DNA from: CAZVIJ01 sp964626735
GTDB taxonomy: Bacteria > Patescibacteriota > Dojkabacteria > JAOAGR01
Reading direction: 5' to 3'
DNA: 41,405 nt
Assembly (NCBI GenBank): GCA_964626735.1
Contig: CAZVIJ010000009.1
Span: forward strand, 1 to 41,405
A model generated the notes under the pieces. It searched no databases. It worked only from the letters and a program-made list of their open reading frames with translations, and was not told the DNA's origin. Made by a program: the position numbers and the translations under genes. How positions within the stretch are numbered: the first letter of the stretch is position 1; the number at the start of each line of letters is the position of its first letter. Below, in pieces: positions 25,258 to 32,804 of this stretch.

Positions 25258-26552
25258 CGAGCTTTCACGATGGGAAGTTCCAGCCATTGCGTGGTGTAGC
25301 GCGGGGTCAGAAGGTTGCGTTTCATTTTCCAGACATTGTCGACGCCCTGCGCCGCCAAGTGTACCGTTCCCCTTCCCCACTTCTTGTTGACCTCGTCGAC
25401 GGTTTTCATGAGCGCCATTCGGCGCCGCTTGATATTCGGGTGTATCCCCTCGAACAGATCCAACGGCGCTCGGTCTTCCGGCATGATTTCCGTGAGGATG
25501 ACGCCGGCCTTGTTGTACATATAGCCGGGAAGGTAAATTTGGCGAAGCACTTCTTGGGCGGCGCGCACGAGCACCGACGTGTCGGAACTCGGCACGACGA
25601 GCTTCTTGGTGTGGACGTTGGAGTACACGGGATAGCGCGAGTCGTAGAAGTTCGTATTCACGAATACCGTGACGCGCCGGGCAACGCTGTTTTGGGACCG
25701 CAGCTTTTCCGCCGCCCTGCCCGCGTACATGGAGACCGCCTCGATAAGCTCTTCCTGACGTTCGATATAGTGCCCGAACGTTCGAGTGGAGGCGATGCCC
25801 TTCTTCGGATCGACGACGTCGTCGAAATCGATGCACGCCTCGCCGCGAAGCTCGCGCACCATCTTTACGCCGACGATCGTCATCTTCTTTTGCACCCACT
25901 CAAGATCCATGTACTTGAGATGCTTTGCGGTCGTGACGCCGATATCGTTGAGGCGCCTGGAATGCGCACGCCCGACGCCCCACACCGAGCCGACATCGAC
26001 GTGATGGAGGATACGGTCTATGTCGCGCTCATCGTACTGCGTGACGTCGAGCGCTCCCCCCAGCTTCTTGTGCTTCTTGGCCATCTTGTTCGCGATCTTG
26101 GCGAGCGTCTTCGTGGGGCCGATGCCAACGGATACCGGAATGCCCGTCCACTGCAGGACGCGCTGGCGGATCTCTTTGCCGTAGTCGGTCATGTTCTTCA
26201 GCGTGAATTCCGTGATGTCGAGGAAGCTCTCGTCGATGGAATAGTTTTCGATGCGCGGTGTAAATTGCGAGAGTACTTTCTTGACGCGTATCGAGAAGTC
26301 TTCGTAGAGCGCGAAGTTTGAGGACACGCAGATGATCTCCTTGTTGTACGACTTGGAGAGCCTTCGTACCTCGAACCACGGCATGCCGATGGTGACGCCC
26401 ATCGCCTTCGCCTCATTGGAAGCCGCGATGGCGCAGCCGTCGTTGTTGCTCAAAACCGCGACCGGCTTGCCGTCGAGCTTTGGGTCGAACACCCGCTCGC
26501 ACGATGCGTAGAAGTTGTTGCAATCAACTAAAGCGTAAACGACTTTTGCCAT
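25254..26552 (-). CDS. umuC: Y-family DNA polymerase UmuC
   Basis: 432 residues, normal length. The N-terminus V-Y-A-L-V-D10-C-N-N-F-Y-A-S-C-E-R-V-F, S-N-N-D-G-C-A-I-A-A-S-N-E-A-K and Y-S-I-D107-E108-S-F-L-D hold the palm-domain metal ligands. G-I-G-P-T-K-T-L-A-K-I-A-N and G-V-G-R follow, in the helix-hairpin-helix thumb region, with a little-finger domain after. With processed UmuD it would copy past DNA lesions in the SOS response at the cost of mutations. Its start lies 29 bases inside umuD, so translation is probably coupled. Confidence 0.97.
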   Translation of the reverse strand: MAKVVYALVDCNNFYASCERVFDPKLDGKPVAVLSNNDGCAIAASNEAKAMGVTIGMPWFEVRRLSKSYNKEIICVSSNFALYEDFSIRVKKVLSQFTPRIENYSIDESFLDITEFTLKNMTDYGKEIRQRVLQWTGIPVSVGIGPTKTLAKIANKMAKKHKKLGGALDVTQYDERDIDRILHHVDVGSVWGVGRAHSRRLNDIGVTTAKHLKYMDLEWVQKKMTIVGVKMVRELRGEACIDFDDVVDPKKGIASTRTFGHYIERQEELIEAVSMYAGRAAEKLRSQNSVARRVTVFVNTNFYDSRYPVYSNVHTKKLVVPSSDTSVLVRAAQEVLRQIYLPGYMYNKAGVILTEIMPEDRAPLDLFEGIHPNIKRRRMALMKTVDEVNKKWGRGTVHLAAQGVDNVWKMKRNLLTPRYTTQWLELPIVKAR

Positions 26553-26985
26553 GCCTGAATCCTTTAATTGCGTACGTCACCACCCCGCAGATGACGAGCT
26601 CCATTTCCCCTTTCACCTCGATCCGCTTGAACCGCGGATTGGCGGGGATTAGGAACATGCCTTTCCTCGTCGAGAGGAAGAATTTCAGCGTCAGTTCCCC
26701 GTCCAGACGCGCCACCACGATATCGTGGGAGACCGGCGTAAGCGACCGGTCAACCACAATCAAGTCTCCATCGAAAATGCCCGCTCCCTCCATGGAACTT
26801 CCGGAAACCGTCATAAAGAAAGTGGCTTCGGGATGCTCAACCAGCTTGTCGTTGAGGTCGAGCGTCTTCTCGCTCGAATCCTCTCCGGGGCTCGGAAAAC
26901 CCGCATGCACCGAAAAGTCTATTACCGGGACGTCGGCCTCCGACCTGACCGCAGCCTCGAATTTGACCACACCGATTGGTTCCAT
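26524..26985 (-). CDS. umuD: UmuD-like S24 self-cleaving protein
   Basis: 153 residues without a DNA-binding domain. The cleavage site A28-G29 in V-H-A-G-F-P-S-P-G-E-D, nucleophile S64 in S-G-S-S-M-E-G and K101 in L-T-L-K-F-F are all present, so RecA-stimulated autocleavage to UmuD' is expected. It precedes and overlaps umuC. Unlike its neighbours it has a leader of roughly 30 bases and a repeated element at the promoter, consistent with dedicated SOS control. Confidence 0.92.
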   Translation of the reverse strand: MEPIGVVKFEAAVRSEADVPVIDFSVHAGFPSPGEDSSEKTLDLNDKLVEHPEATFFMTVSGSSMEGAGIFDGDLIVVDRSLTPVSHDIVVARLDGELTLKFFLSTRKGMFLIPANPRFKRIEVKGEMELVICGVVTYAIKGFRHGKSRLRFS

Positions 26986-27003
26986 AGAAAAGCAGAGTCA
27001 TTT

Positions 27004-27029
27004 TGTTCTAGATTCTGTTCTATATTGTA
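27004..27029 (-). promoter_or_regulatory. umuDC promoter with candidate SOS operator
   Basis: Minus strand: TACAAT (27024-27029) as -10, followed immediately by two direct copies of TAGAACA (27016-27022 and 27004-27010) with a 12-base period, i.e. GTTC-N8-GTTC on the plus strand. Alphaproteobacterial LexA recognises GTTC-N7-GTTC, so a related direct-repeat operator is plausible. The repeat overlaps the predicted transcription start. Confidence 0.5.
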
Positions 27030-27046
27030 CAGTGCGGGTTACGATA

Positions 27047-27137
27047 CGCGCAAGCGCGCTTGCGCGCTCAATGTTTAATTGTCAATTTTTAATGGTCAAT
27101 TGCAATTGAACATTGATCATTGAAAATTCAAAATTGA
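27047..27137. repeat. GC palindrome plus AT-rich nested inverted repeats
   Basis: GCGCAAGCGCGCTTGCGC (27048-27065, one more pair outside) is a perfect palindrome. About 70 bases of AT-rich sequence follow, built from AATTG/CAATT/TTGAA words, including TCAATTGCAATTGA as a perfect palindrome. No gene is visible. The abrupt composition change and dense palindromes suggest a structural, terminator-like or replication-related element between umuDC and the next gene. Confidence 0.6.
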
Positions 27138-27138
27138 A

Positions 27139-27408
27139 TCACTCCTGTCCGTTTGTCGCTACGAGGGCTGCGAAGAGACGCTGGTTTCCCGATTGGATCA
27201 TGTAATATCGTTGAGTTACAGCTTGAACATCCTCAGCGTGGACGGGTGGGATATTCGCCGATGTCGTCAATCCGATGCGTAGGCGTTCGGCCGTCGTTGA
27301 TGCGGGGCTTACGAGGATATATCCGCTTTCCAAGACATAGATGGTTGGAGCTACACCGCCTTTTGCTGCGGGTAGTTCGAGTACTTGGTTGATTCTGTCG
27401 GTTACCAT
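27139..27408 (-). CDS. Small hypothetical protein (89 aa)
   Basis: No family recognised. Short, soluble, with strand-like T-I-Y-V-L-E-S-G-Y-I-L-V-S-P and a helical C-terminus. The start at 27408 lies five bases after TACAAT (27414-27419), which excludes a 16-residue upstream extension. Its stop lies beside the AT-rich element. Confidence 0.55.
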   Translation of the reverse strand: MVTDRINQVLELPAAKGGVAPTIYVLESGYILVSPASTTAERLRIGLTTSANIPPVHAEDVQAVTQRYYMIQSGNQRLFAALVATNGQE

Positions 27409-27413
27409 GGGGG

Positions 27414-27419
27414 ATTGTA
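27414..27419 (-). promoter_or_regulatory. -10 box (TACAAT) of the 89-aa gene
   Basis: Minus-strand TACAAT, then CCCCC, then ATG at 27408. Confidence 0.5.
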
Positions 27420-27471
27420 CTATAAGGGGAACGACAGATTCAACGTGCCATATCACAAAGCGGTAAGGAGA

Positions 27472-28512
27472 TCACTTCGGCGTGTAATTTTGGCGCTCGA
27501 CCTGGTTGGCGTATGGAGATTCATCGCGCGGCGCGTCGCCATCTTTCATTCTAAGCAGCAAAGCGGGATCAAGCCCGTTAACGACGCCGTGTGCGAATAG
27601 ATCGCGTATTTGGTCGTCGTCGAGCGCTTGCCCGTAAATGGAGATGTCCCCAAGGTCGCCCTCAAACGCGCCGTGACCCTGTCCGCCGATTACGATCGGC
27701 GCATCGGTCATGGTCGGGGTTACCGGGTCTTTCACGCCGTCGCCGCGGTACTTGTCCTCGTCGACTTTCTGCCCGTCAAGGAAAAAAGCGGTGGTACCGG
27801 TAACCGGGTCGATGCGCAGGGTCAGGAACCTGAACGTGCGATCTTCCGGATTGCGCGCATCGTATGCGACATAACTCCCCGTTCCCCGGCCCGCGGTTTC
27901 GTTGAAGACATAACCGGATTGTCGGTTGAGCCTGTTGCCGGCTTCTTGCTCTGCCGGATCGCTACCCGGGCTTTCATCCTCGTTTCGGCTGTCGTATACG
28001 CGAAGACCCCACTCGACCGGCCTCGGCGCATCTGGATTTTGCTTTACCAGGTACATTACGTAGCGATGTACGCCTCCATCGGTTGCCTGAAAAGTATCGG
28101 AGCTCAACCGAACCCAAGCGGAAACGGTAACGCCGCGTGGCTGGTCTCCGTTCTCCACCACGCTGAACTCGGGACGCGAAGGGATGATATAGCGCTTATG
28201 TCCGTCGAAGTGCTCGAAACTTTTCGGGCCGGGCTCGCCTTGAACTTCCGCCGCCTCCGTTGCCGGTCCTGCAACGGCAGAAGGCGACCCGGAGGGTGCT
28301 GCTGTTGGTGCTGCCGATGGCGCGACTGCGACGGCCGTGGTCTTGACGACTGTCGGTACAACAACGGTCGGAGCCTGAACCGTAGGATTGAGTGCCTGCA
28401 ATGTTGCCGCCGCCATAGTTGGAGCTGCCGGAGCGGCGCCATTCTGTTCATTTTGCGCGCATCCCGCAAGCAGAACGATAAGCAGCAGGATTGCGATTAA
28501 TCTTGTATCCAT
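27472..28512 (-). CDS. Lipoprotein with LamG/concanavalin-like domain
   Basis: 346 residues. Signal peptide M-D-T-R-L-I-A-I-L-L-L-I-V-L-L-A-G with lipobox L-A-G-C18, an Ala/Pro/Thr/Val linker, then a jelly-roll lectin-like domain: V-T-V-S-A-W-V-R-L, R-F-L-T-L-R-I-D, T-A-F-F-L-D-G-Q-K-V and G-D-L-G-D-I-S-I-Y-G-Q-A-L-D-D-D-Q-I. Such domains bind sugars or other surface ligands. TATATA at 28518-28523 ends five bases before the ATG. A longer start at 28575, with TATAAT 11 bases upstream, would bury the lipobox 40 residues in and is less likely. Confidence 0.8.
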   Translation of the reverse strand: MDTRLIAILLLIVLLAGCAQNEQNGAAPAAPTMAAATLQALNPTVQAPTVVVPTVVKTTAVAVAPSAAPTAAPSGSPSAVAGPATEAAEVQGEPGPKSFEHFDGHKRYIIPSRPEFSVVENGDQPRGVTVSAWVRLSSDTFQATDGGVHRYVMYLVKQNPDAPRPVEWGLRVYDSRNEDESPGSDPAEQEAGNRLNRQSGYVFNETAGRGTGSYVAYDARNPEDRTFRFLTLRIDPVTGTTAFFLDGQKVDEDKYRGDGVKDPVTPTMTDAPIVIGGQGHGAFEGDLGDISIYGQALDDDQIRDLFAHGVVNGLDPALLLRMKDGDAPRDESPYANQVERQNYTPK

Positions 28513-28645
28513 TACCGTATATACAGACCTGCCGGCGGAACTTTCTGGCGTAGAAGGCGAAGCAAGTTTATTCATTCTTGATATCTATTATATCGTATGA
28601 AGTTACATTGAAAACTCTATATCTCTCATATATCATGCCTGGTCT

Positions 28646-29209
28646 ATGGTTCCGTTTACTCAACCGGTTGGAATTATTTCCCATCAACCCAGCGGCATCG
28701 CTTACCATCGTTTGGAACTGGTTGGCAGGCTTGATGCTGGTCGATTCACGATATCCGAATTGGATCCGTCGTTCGTTAACCATGAAGTTCCGATGACGAA
28801 AAGCGATCATGCGCTTATCTACCATTATCGCCAGTGCAACCATCTTAGGGCTGCATTGAGAGCGCATGACCAAATCGATAGCGGTAACGTTCGCGACGGC
28901 TATTTGATTTACCATCCCGACTGGGAGCTCGCGTTCGCATATGCATTCGAGATGCGGAGACAAGCGCTCGTAAGCTTGCCGAGCAGGGCGAGTATCGTAG
29001 AAATGCAAGCCGACCTCATCAAATCTACGCTCCCCTTTCCCGACGGAAGACGTGTCGATACGATGCTTCGCTCACAGCTACTTGGCTCAGAGTTTTTCGC
29101 CAACCGCGAGCATATCGTGGTACTGGAACACGATTCGCCTGCTACAGGAGCGCTCCATCTTCCTTCACCGGCTCAAGCAGTTCCTTTGAGTTATTCTTTG
29201 GCGAATTGA
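28646..29209 (+). CDS. Hypothetical protein (187 aa)
   Basis: No family recognised. Soluble, mixed composition with a helical middle (N-H-L-R-A-A-L-R-A-H-D-Q-I). TATATC at 28629-28634 is 11 bases before the ATG. It overlaps the convergent SRAP gene by 68 bases, more than other pairs here, so either its C-terminus is genuine overlap or a sequence error has displaced an earlier stop. The competing minus-strand frame at 28568-29008 looks less protein-like and would overlap the lipoprotein start. Confidence 0.55.
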   Translation: MVPFTQPVGIISHQPSGIAYHRLELVGRLDAGRFTISELDPSFVNHEVPMTKSDHALIYHYRQCNHLRAALRAHDQIDSGNVRDGYLIYHPDWELAFAYAFEMRRQALVSLPSRASIVEMQADLIKSTLPFPDGRRVDTMLRSQLLGSEFFANREHIVVLEHDSPATGALHLPSPAQAVPLSYSLAN

Positions 29210-29831
29210 CCTCGGTGGAAATCTCGTACATATCCATGTCTTTATCGGGATACGATTTAAGCAGCTTCAGGAGCGCATCTTCATCGTACCGTTCGTTATC
29301 GAGCCACTGCTCGTAATCGTCGCGGTGCAAAATTACCGGCATGCGGTCGTGGATCGATTTCATGAGGGTGTTCGGCTCGGTCGTGATAATCGTGAAGCTG
29401 ACGATTTCTTCTCCACTCGATTTATCCTGCCAATACTCCCATAGACCTGCGAACGCGAACATATCCTGGTCGGTAGGATGGATGAAGAACGGCTTCTTGT
29501 CGCCTCCGTGCTTACGCCATTCGTAAAAGCCTGACGCAGGAACGAGACAGCGTTGTTTCTTGAAGGCATGCCTGAACGAGGGCTTCGATTCTATCCCTTC
29601 AGCGCGGGCATTGATCATTTTATATCCGATGCGCTTGTCTTTCGCCCATGACGGTATCAAACCCCATCGCATTACTTTCGCCTGGTTCGGGGAATTTCTG
29701 GTAATGATCGGCTGTTCTTGGCCGGGCGCAACGTTATAGTTGTCTCGCAGCTGAAGACCTCGATATTCTTCTTCGACATCAAACAAGTCGTAGAAGTCTT
29801 TTCTTGGGGTAAATACGAATCGTCCGCACAT
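29142..29831 (-). CDS. yedK: SRAP-family abasic-site protein (YedK/HMCES-like)
   Basis: 229 residues. M-C2-G-R-F with catalytic Cys2, N-Y-N-V-A-P, M-R-W-G-L-I-P-S-W, N-A-R-A-E, C-L-V-P-A-S-G-F-Y-E-W and I-H-D-R-M-P define the family. After removal of Met1, Cys2 forms a covalent thiazolidine with abasic sites in single-stranded DNA and protects them from error-prone repair. TACAAT at 29837-29842 ends five bases before the ATG. No umuD-like operator repeat is visible upstream. Confidence 0.97.
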   Translation of the reverse strand: MCGRFVFTPRKDFYDLFDVEEEYRGLQLRDNYNVAPGQEQPIITRNSPNQAKVMRWGLIPSWAKDKRIGYKMINARAEGIESKPSFRHAFKKQRCLVPASGFYEWRKHGGDKKPFFIHPTDQDMFAFAGLWEYWQDKSSGEEIVSFTIITTEPNTLMKSIHDRMPVILHRDDYEQWLDNERYDEDALLKLLKSYPDKDMDMYEISTEVNSPKNNSKELLEPVKEDGALL

Positions 29832-29872
29832 AAGCTATTGTAGCATTTCGTAGGCGGACGTTACGCAATTCC

Positions 29873-31036
29873 TTATGCAACCTTCTTCTTTACCCGCTTT
29901 TCCTCTTGCTTCATTTGCAGAGCATGGCGGAAAAGATGAACCGCAAATGGATCGACACAGACCATGCACCGCTGCATAAGCCTAACCGCTTCAAGGTGGG
30001 AGCCCATGCTCACCGTTTGGAATGATTTCATGGCGGCGATAATTCCCTCTTCGTCGAAGTACCGCATATCGACCATCCAGTTCCGGTCTCGCGTCGTGCT
30101 TGAACCGTCCTTCAGGCTTGTTTCGTATTTCTTGGTTTCCTTATTTCTTCTGGTTTTCGGATAGGGAAGCCGCTGAATGTAGTCGTGCACGAGAGATATT
30201 TGTTCGGGAGATTTTCTCCTGCGGTAACTTGTTTCATCGTGGTACAACGGCTTCGCGTCGGAATATTGCGTTTGCGCAAAAACTTCGGTAGTGTGCCGGT
30301 GCAGATCTTCTTGAAGCACCATCAATAGGATCTTCATCGTGAACCGTAGCTCGTCGACGAGAATCGGATGAGTCTTTTCCCCAAGCATATCGTAGATCTC
30401 GCCGAGTTCCCTACCTACGATATGCTCTTCGACCAAGGTGGTATCGGAAGCCGCAAGCGTACGTACCAGATTGAACCCGTGTTCCATGAATGTCCTGCTC
30501 CATACTGATCTGAGGAAAACGACGTCCCTCCCCGACAGACTCGCTTCAATATACCGTTCGTTGTGTTCGTGAGGCTGCGGCGTCGAAATTTTCTTCATGA
30601 CGACATGCGGTGTTGCGAAAGAATCCTGGTACCACCTCCCGTATACTTGATGCCAAGGGATCGGGTCGCCAGGTACCGGGGCATTTTGCACGTAGAGCGC
30701 TTTGTATACGGCATGGTCTCTCCCCCTTTCATCCAGCAGCTTTACCGGATATATCTGTCCAAGGAAACATCTGAATAGATGATCGGGGATAAACCGGCTA
30801 TTACGCGACCTTGCGACATCGATAATGAATTGCCTGCCGTCCGGCGTAATGACGGCAAGGTTTTTATCGGTGGGCGCCAAAACGCTTGGATAGTTACATT
30901 GATCGCGATCGCCTTCGTATACGACGATTGCCGGATCGTCGCTCTGCGCCGGGAGTACGATATCGGTCGCCGAGTTACGATAGGGTTCGGACATAAAAGG
31001 AGCAAATTCCTCAATGTCTTGTATATCTCTTGCCAT
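29873..31036 (-). CDS. Hypothetical protein downstream of the kinase-TIR gene (387 aa)
   Basis: No family recognised. Soluble, no signal. The N-terminal 150 residues look beta-rich (K-N-L-A-V-I-T-P-D-G-R-Q-F-I-I-D-V), the rest helical, ending in a basic tail (E-E-K-R-V-K-K-K-V-A). TATAAT at 31044-31049 ends seven bases before the ATG. The gap to the kinase stop is 55 bases on the same strand, so co-transcription is possible as well as independent expression. The next gene on this strand is the SRAP gene. Confidence 0.7.
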   Translation of the reverse strand: MARDIQDIEEFAPFMSEPYRNSATDIVLPAQSDDPAIVVYEGDRDQCNYPSVLAPTDKNLAVITPDGRQFIIDVARSRNSRFIPDHLFRCFLGQIYPVKLLDERGRDHAVYKALYVQNAPVPGDPIPWHQVYGRWYQDSFATPHVVMKKISTPQPHEHNERYIEASLSGRDVVFLRSVWSRTFMEHGFNLVRTLAASDTTLVEEHIVGRELGEIYDMLGEKTHPILVDELRFTMKILLMVLQEDLHRHTTEVFAQTQYSDAKPLYHDETSYRRRKSPEQISLVHDYIQRLPYPKTRRNKETKKYETSLKDGSSTTRDRNWMVDMRYFDEEGIIAAMKSFQTVSMGSHLEAVRLMQRCMVCVDPFAVHLFRHALQMKQEEKRVKKKVA

Positions 31037-31043
31037 TGCGGCG

Positions 31044-31049
31044 ATTATA
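31044..31049 (-). promoter_or_regulatory. -10 box (TATAAT) of the 387-aa gene
   Basis: GCTATAATC on the minus strand, then GCCGCA and ATG 31036. It excludes a 38-residue extension to 31150 that would overlap the kinase gene. Confidence 0.65.
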
Positions 31050-31091
31050 GCATCTGCATGAGAAAATCGGTCAAAGGGGAAAAAGGCCGGC

Positions 31092-32726
31092 TTACGGCAA
31101 ATAATCAGGCTTCTTAAGCAGCCAATGCCTGAAATTGAGCGGTCCTGCAAAATCGCTCAACCGTATCCGCTTTTGTCCCCACCATTCGCGGGGTCGGGTT
31201 GCATTCTCGTTCAAGAGCAGCGGCAAGAAGTATCGCATCGTCTCGGTGTTCGTTACCTGAAGCATCTCGTTAATTTTCCCGACCTCGAGTTTGTAATCGT
31301 TATTGACGCTTGTATCTTCCAAGCCGTACAGCAGGGCAATAACATGGTCCGCTGCCCGTACCGGCTCGAGGTATGTCGTAAGCCATGCATCCATTGGGGA
31401 ACCGTCGTAATCGTGCGCCCGCGTAATCACGCCTGCTCCGGCTTCTCTCAGGATCAAGCTAATTTTTTGGGCAAGCAGGTAGACCTCGGGGTTAGCGTCG
31501 TCGAACGCAAGGTAGATATTTCTCCCTCTCAGCGAACTGGGGGGAAATTTTATCGCATCGAACATTGGCCAATACCGGTCACGTAGCGGCCGGTATTGCG
31601 GCGGTATGAAAAAAGGGATCGGCGAATCGGGGAACGGGTCTTGCCTTCGGTCGTTGGCGAAATTCCGCCGGCCGCCGCGTGGCTTGAAGACTCGTTCAAC
31701 TTGATGACCGGCAAGCGGGACTCGTCTTGTCGCCCGAGGAGTAATGTTGCCTCCATCGCCGACAATTCCGATGTATTTTATCGGATCCAAATCGTCAATC
31801 AATTCCTGTATCGATTGTTGGCGTTGCGCTGCCGGTATACGGTAGCCCATCATAAGCGCTGCGATGATGTACTCGGGAACGCGTGCCGCCAATAGTTCCT
31901 GTCGCTCTTTTTCGCCTTCAAGATCGCCGTCGTCCAACCGTTCTTCCCATGTTCTCGGCGGCTTGCCCAGCAGTATCCTCAAGGCGACTGCAACCGCGCT
32001 GTAGACATCGGAAGACTTATCGGTTGAGCTTCCCTGTTCCGGTGGTGCATAGCCCGGGGTGCCTTTTCCGCTAACCAAACGATGGGTTCGGGTTCCATGC
32101 AGTTTGGAGATTCCCAAGTCTGCCAATACCAGCTCGTCGAAGATGTCGAACAGGAGATTTTGCGGCTTGACGTCCCGGTGAATGATGCCAACCGTATCTT
32201 GCAGGTACGCAAGACCGGAAAGCATATTATGAATCCATCGTAATGCCGTATCTTGCTCCACTCGGTTCCCCAACCGAGTCAACCGCTGTTCGAGGTTGTC
32301 CCCATCGATCATGTCCATCGCGAGCGCCTGAAACAATTGCACTCCGCCAGACGTCCTGCATTGGTACTCAAAAAGATCGCTGTAGCCTACAACGTTTGGA
32401 TGTTGTATCCGCTTAAGTCGCTCGAGCGGGATTATTTGCGGCGGATTCCCTTCATAGGGCGTTTCTTTCAGAGCGATATCGAATTGGTTCGGAAGCTTGG
32501 CTCGGTAAATCAAGCTCATCGAGCCGATACCGTGCAAACTTTCGATCGTATATTGTCCGATCTGCAACCCCGGCATCAGTGCGGTAAATGTCGGCGCGGT
32601 AGCCAAAGGAGTACCGCAACCTGAGCAAAAGTTTTTCCTGCCGCCTCGCGGGGAAGCGCATACCTCGCCATCAGGTTTCTTGACAGCGCAACGTTCTTCG
32701 CGGACGAATCCCAGGTCCAATGCCAT
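31092..32726 (-). CDS. Zinc-ribbon Ser/Thr protein kinase fused to a TIR-like domain
   Basis: 544 residues, no membrane segment. Four cysteines (13, 23, 34, 37) form an N-terminal ribbon. The Hanks-type kinase spans about 58-315: glycine loop G-I-G-S-M-S-L-I-Y, K87 in A-L-K-E, H183-R-D-V-K-P-Q-N, D203-L-G and A-P-P-E, all needed residues present. After a linker, residues 401-538 follow the TIR layout: strand I-Y-L-A-F-D-D, helix, G-V-I-T, then A-A-D-H-V-I-A-L-L-Y-G-L and S-V-N-N-D-Y-K-L-E481, where the Glu occupies the NADase catalytic position. The TIR call is by pattern. TATAAT (32732-32737) is five bases before the ATG. Confidence 0.8.
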   Translation of the reverse strand: MALDLGFVREERCAVKKPDGEVCASPRGGRKNFCSGCGTPLATAPTFTALMPGLQIGQYTIESLHGIGSMSLIYRAKLPNQFDIALKETPYEGNPPQIIPLERLKRIQHPNVVGYSDLFEYQCRTSGGVQLFQALAMDMIDGDNLEQRLTRLGNRVEQDTALRWIHNMLSGLAYLQDTVGIIHRDVKPQNLLFDIFDELVLADLGISKLHGTRTHRLVSGKGTPGYAPPEQGSSTDKSSDVYSAVAVALRILLGKPPRTWEERLDDGDLEGEKERQELLAARVPEYIIAALMMGYRIPAAQRQQSIQELIDDLDPIKYIGIVGDGGNITPRATRRVPLAGHQVERVFKPRGGRRNFANDRRQDPFPDSPIPFFIPPQYRPLRDRYWPMFDAIKFPPSSLRGRNIYLAFDDANPEVYLLAQKISLILREAGAGVITRAHDYDGSPMDAWLTTYLEPVRAADHVIALLYGLEDTSVNNDYKLEVGKINEMLQVTNTETMRYFLPLLLNENATRPREWWGQKRIRLSDFAGPLNFRHWLLKKPDYLP

Positions 32727-32731
32727 ATCTT

Positions 32732-32737
32732 ATTATA
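32732..32737 (-). promoter_or_regulatory. -10 box (TATAAT) of the kinase-TIR gene
   Basis: Minus-strand TATAAT, then AAGAT, then ATG at 32726, predicting a leaderless message. Confidence 0.65.
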
Positions 32738-32804
32738 TCATCAGAAACGCTCATAATTACCGGAAAGTTGCAGCGGGCTGCCCGTTTGGTACGATGAAAA
32801 ATAT

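Noticed and set aside
24799..25899. Long minus-strand frame of 366 codons across the end of umuC and the 575-aa orphan
   Set aside because: It overlaps two better-supported genes, is very rich in Arg and Gly, and matches no protein pattern.
25287..26321. Long open frame (344 codons) on the plus strand, antisense to umuC
   Set aside because: It is fully inside the well-conserved umuC gene, has no -10 box at its start and a composition expected of a shadow frame (Arg/Val/Asp/His rich).
27610..28500. Plus-strand frame of 296 codons antisense to the LamG lipoprotein
   Set aside because: Its Cys/Arg-rich low-complexity end mirrors the Ala/Pro/Val linker of the real lipoprotein.
28568..29008. Minus-strand frame of 146 codons competing with 28646-29209
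   Set aside because: It overlaps the lipoprotein promoter region, lacks a well-placed -10 box and has a less protein-like composition than the plus-strand frame.
29142..32726. A described defence system such as CBASS, Thoeris or retron around the kinase-TIR gene
   Set aside because: No cyclase, ThsA-like, reverse transcriptase or other known partner is present, so only the individual fusion is reported.
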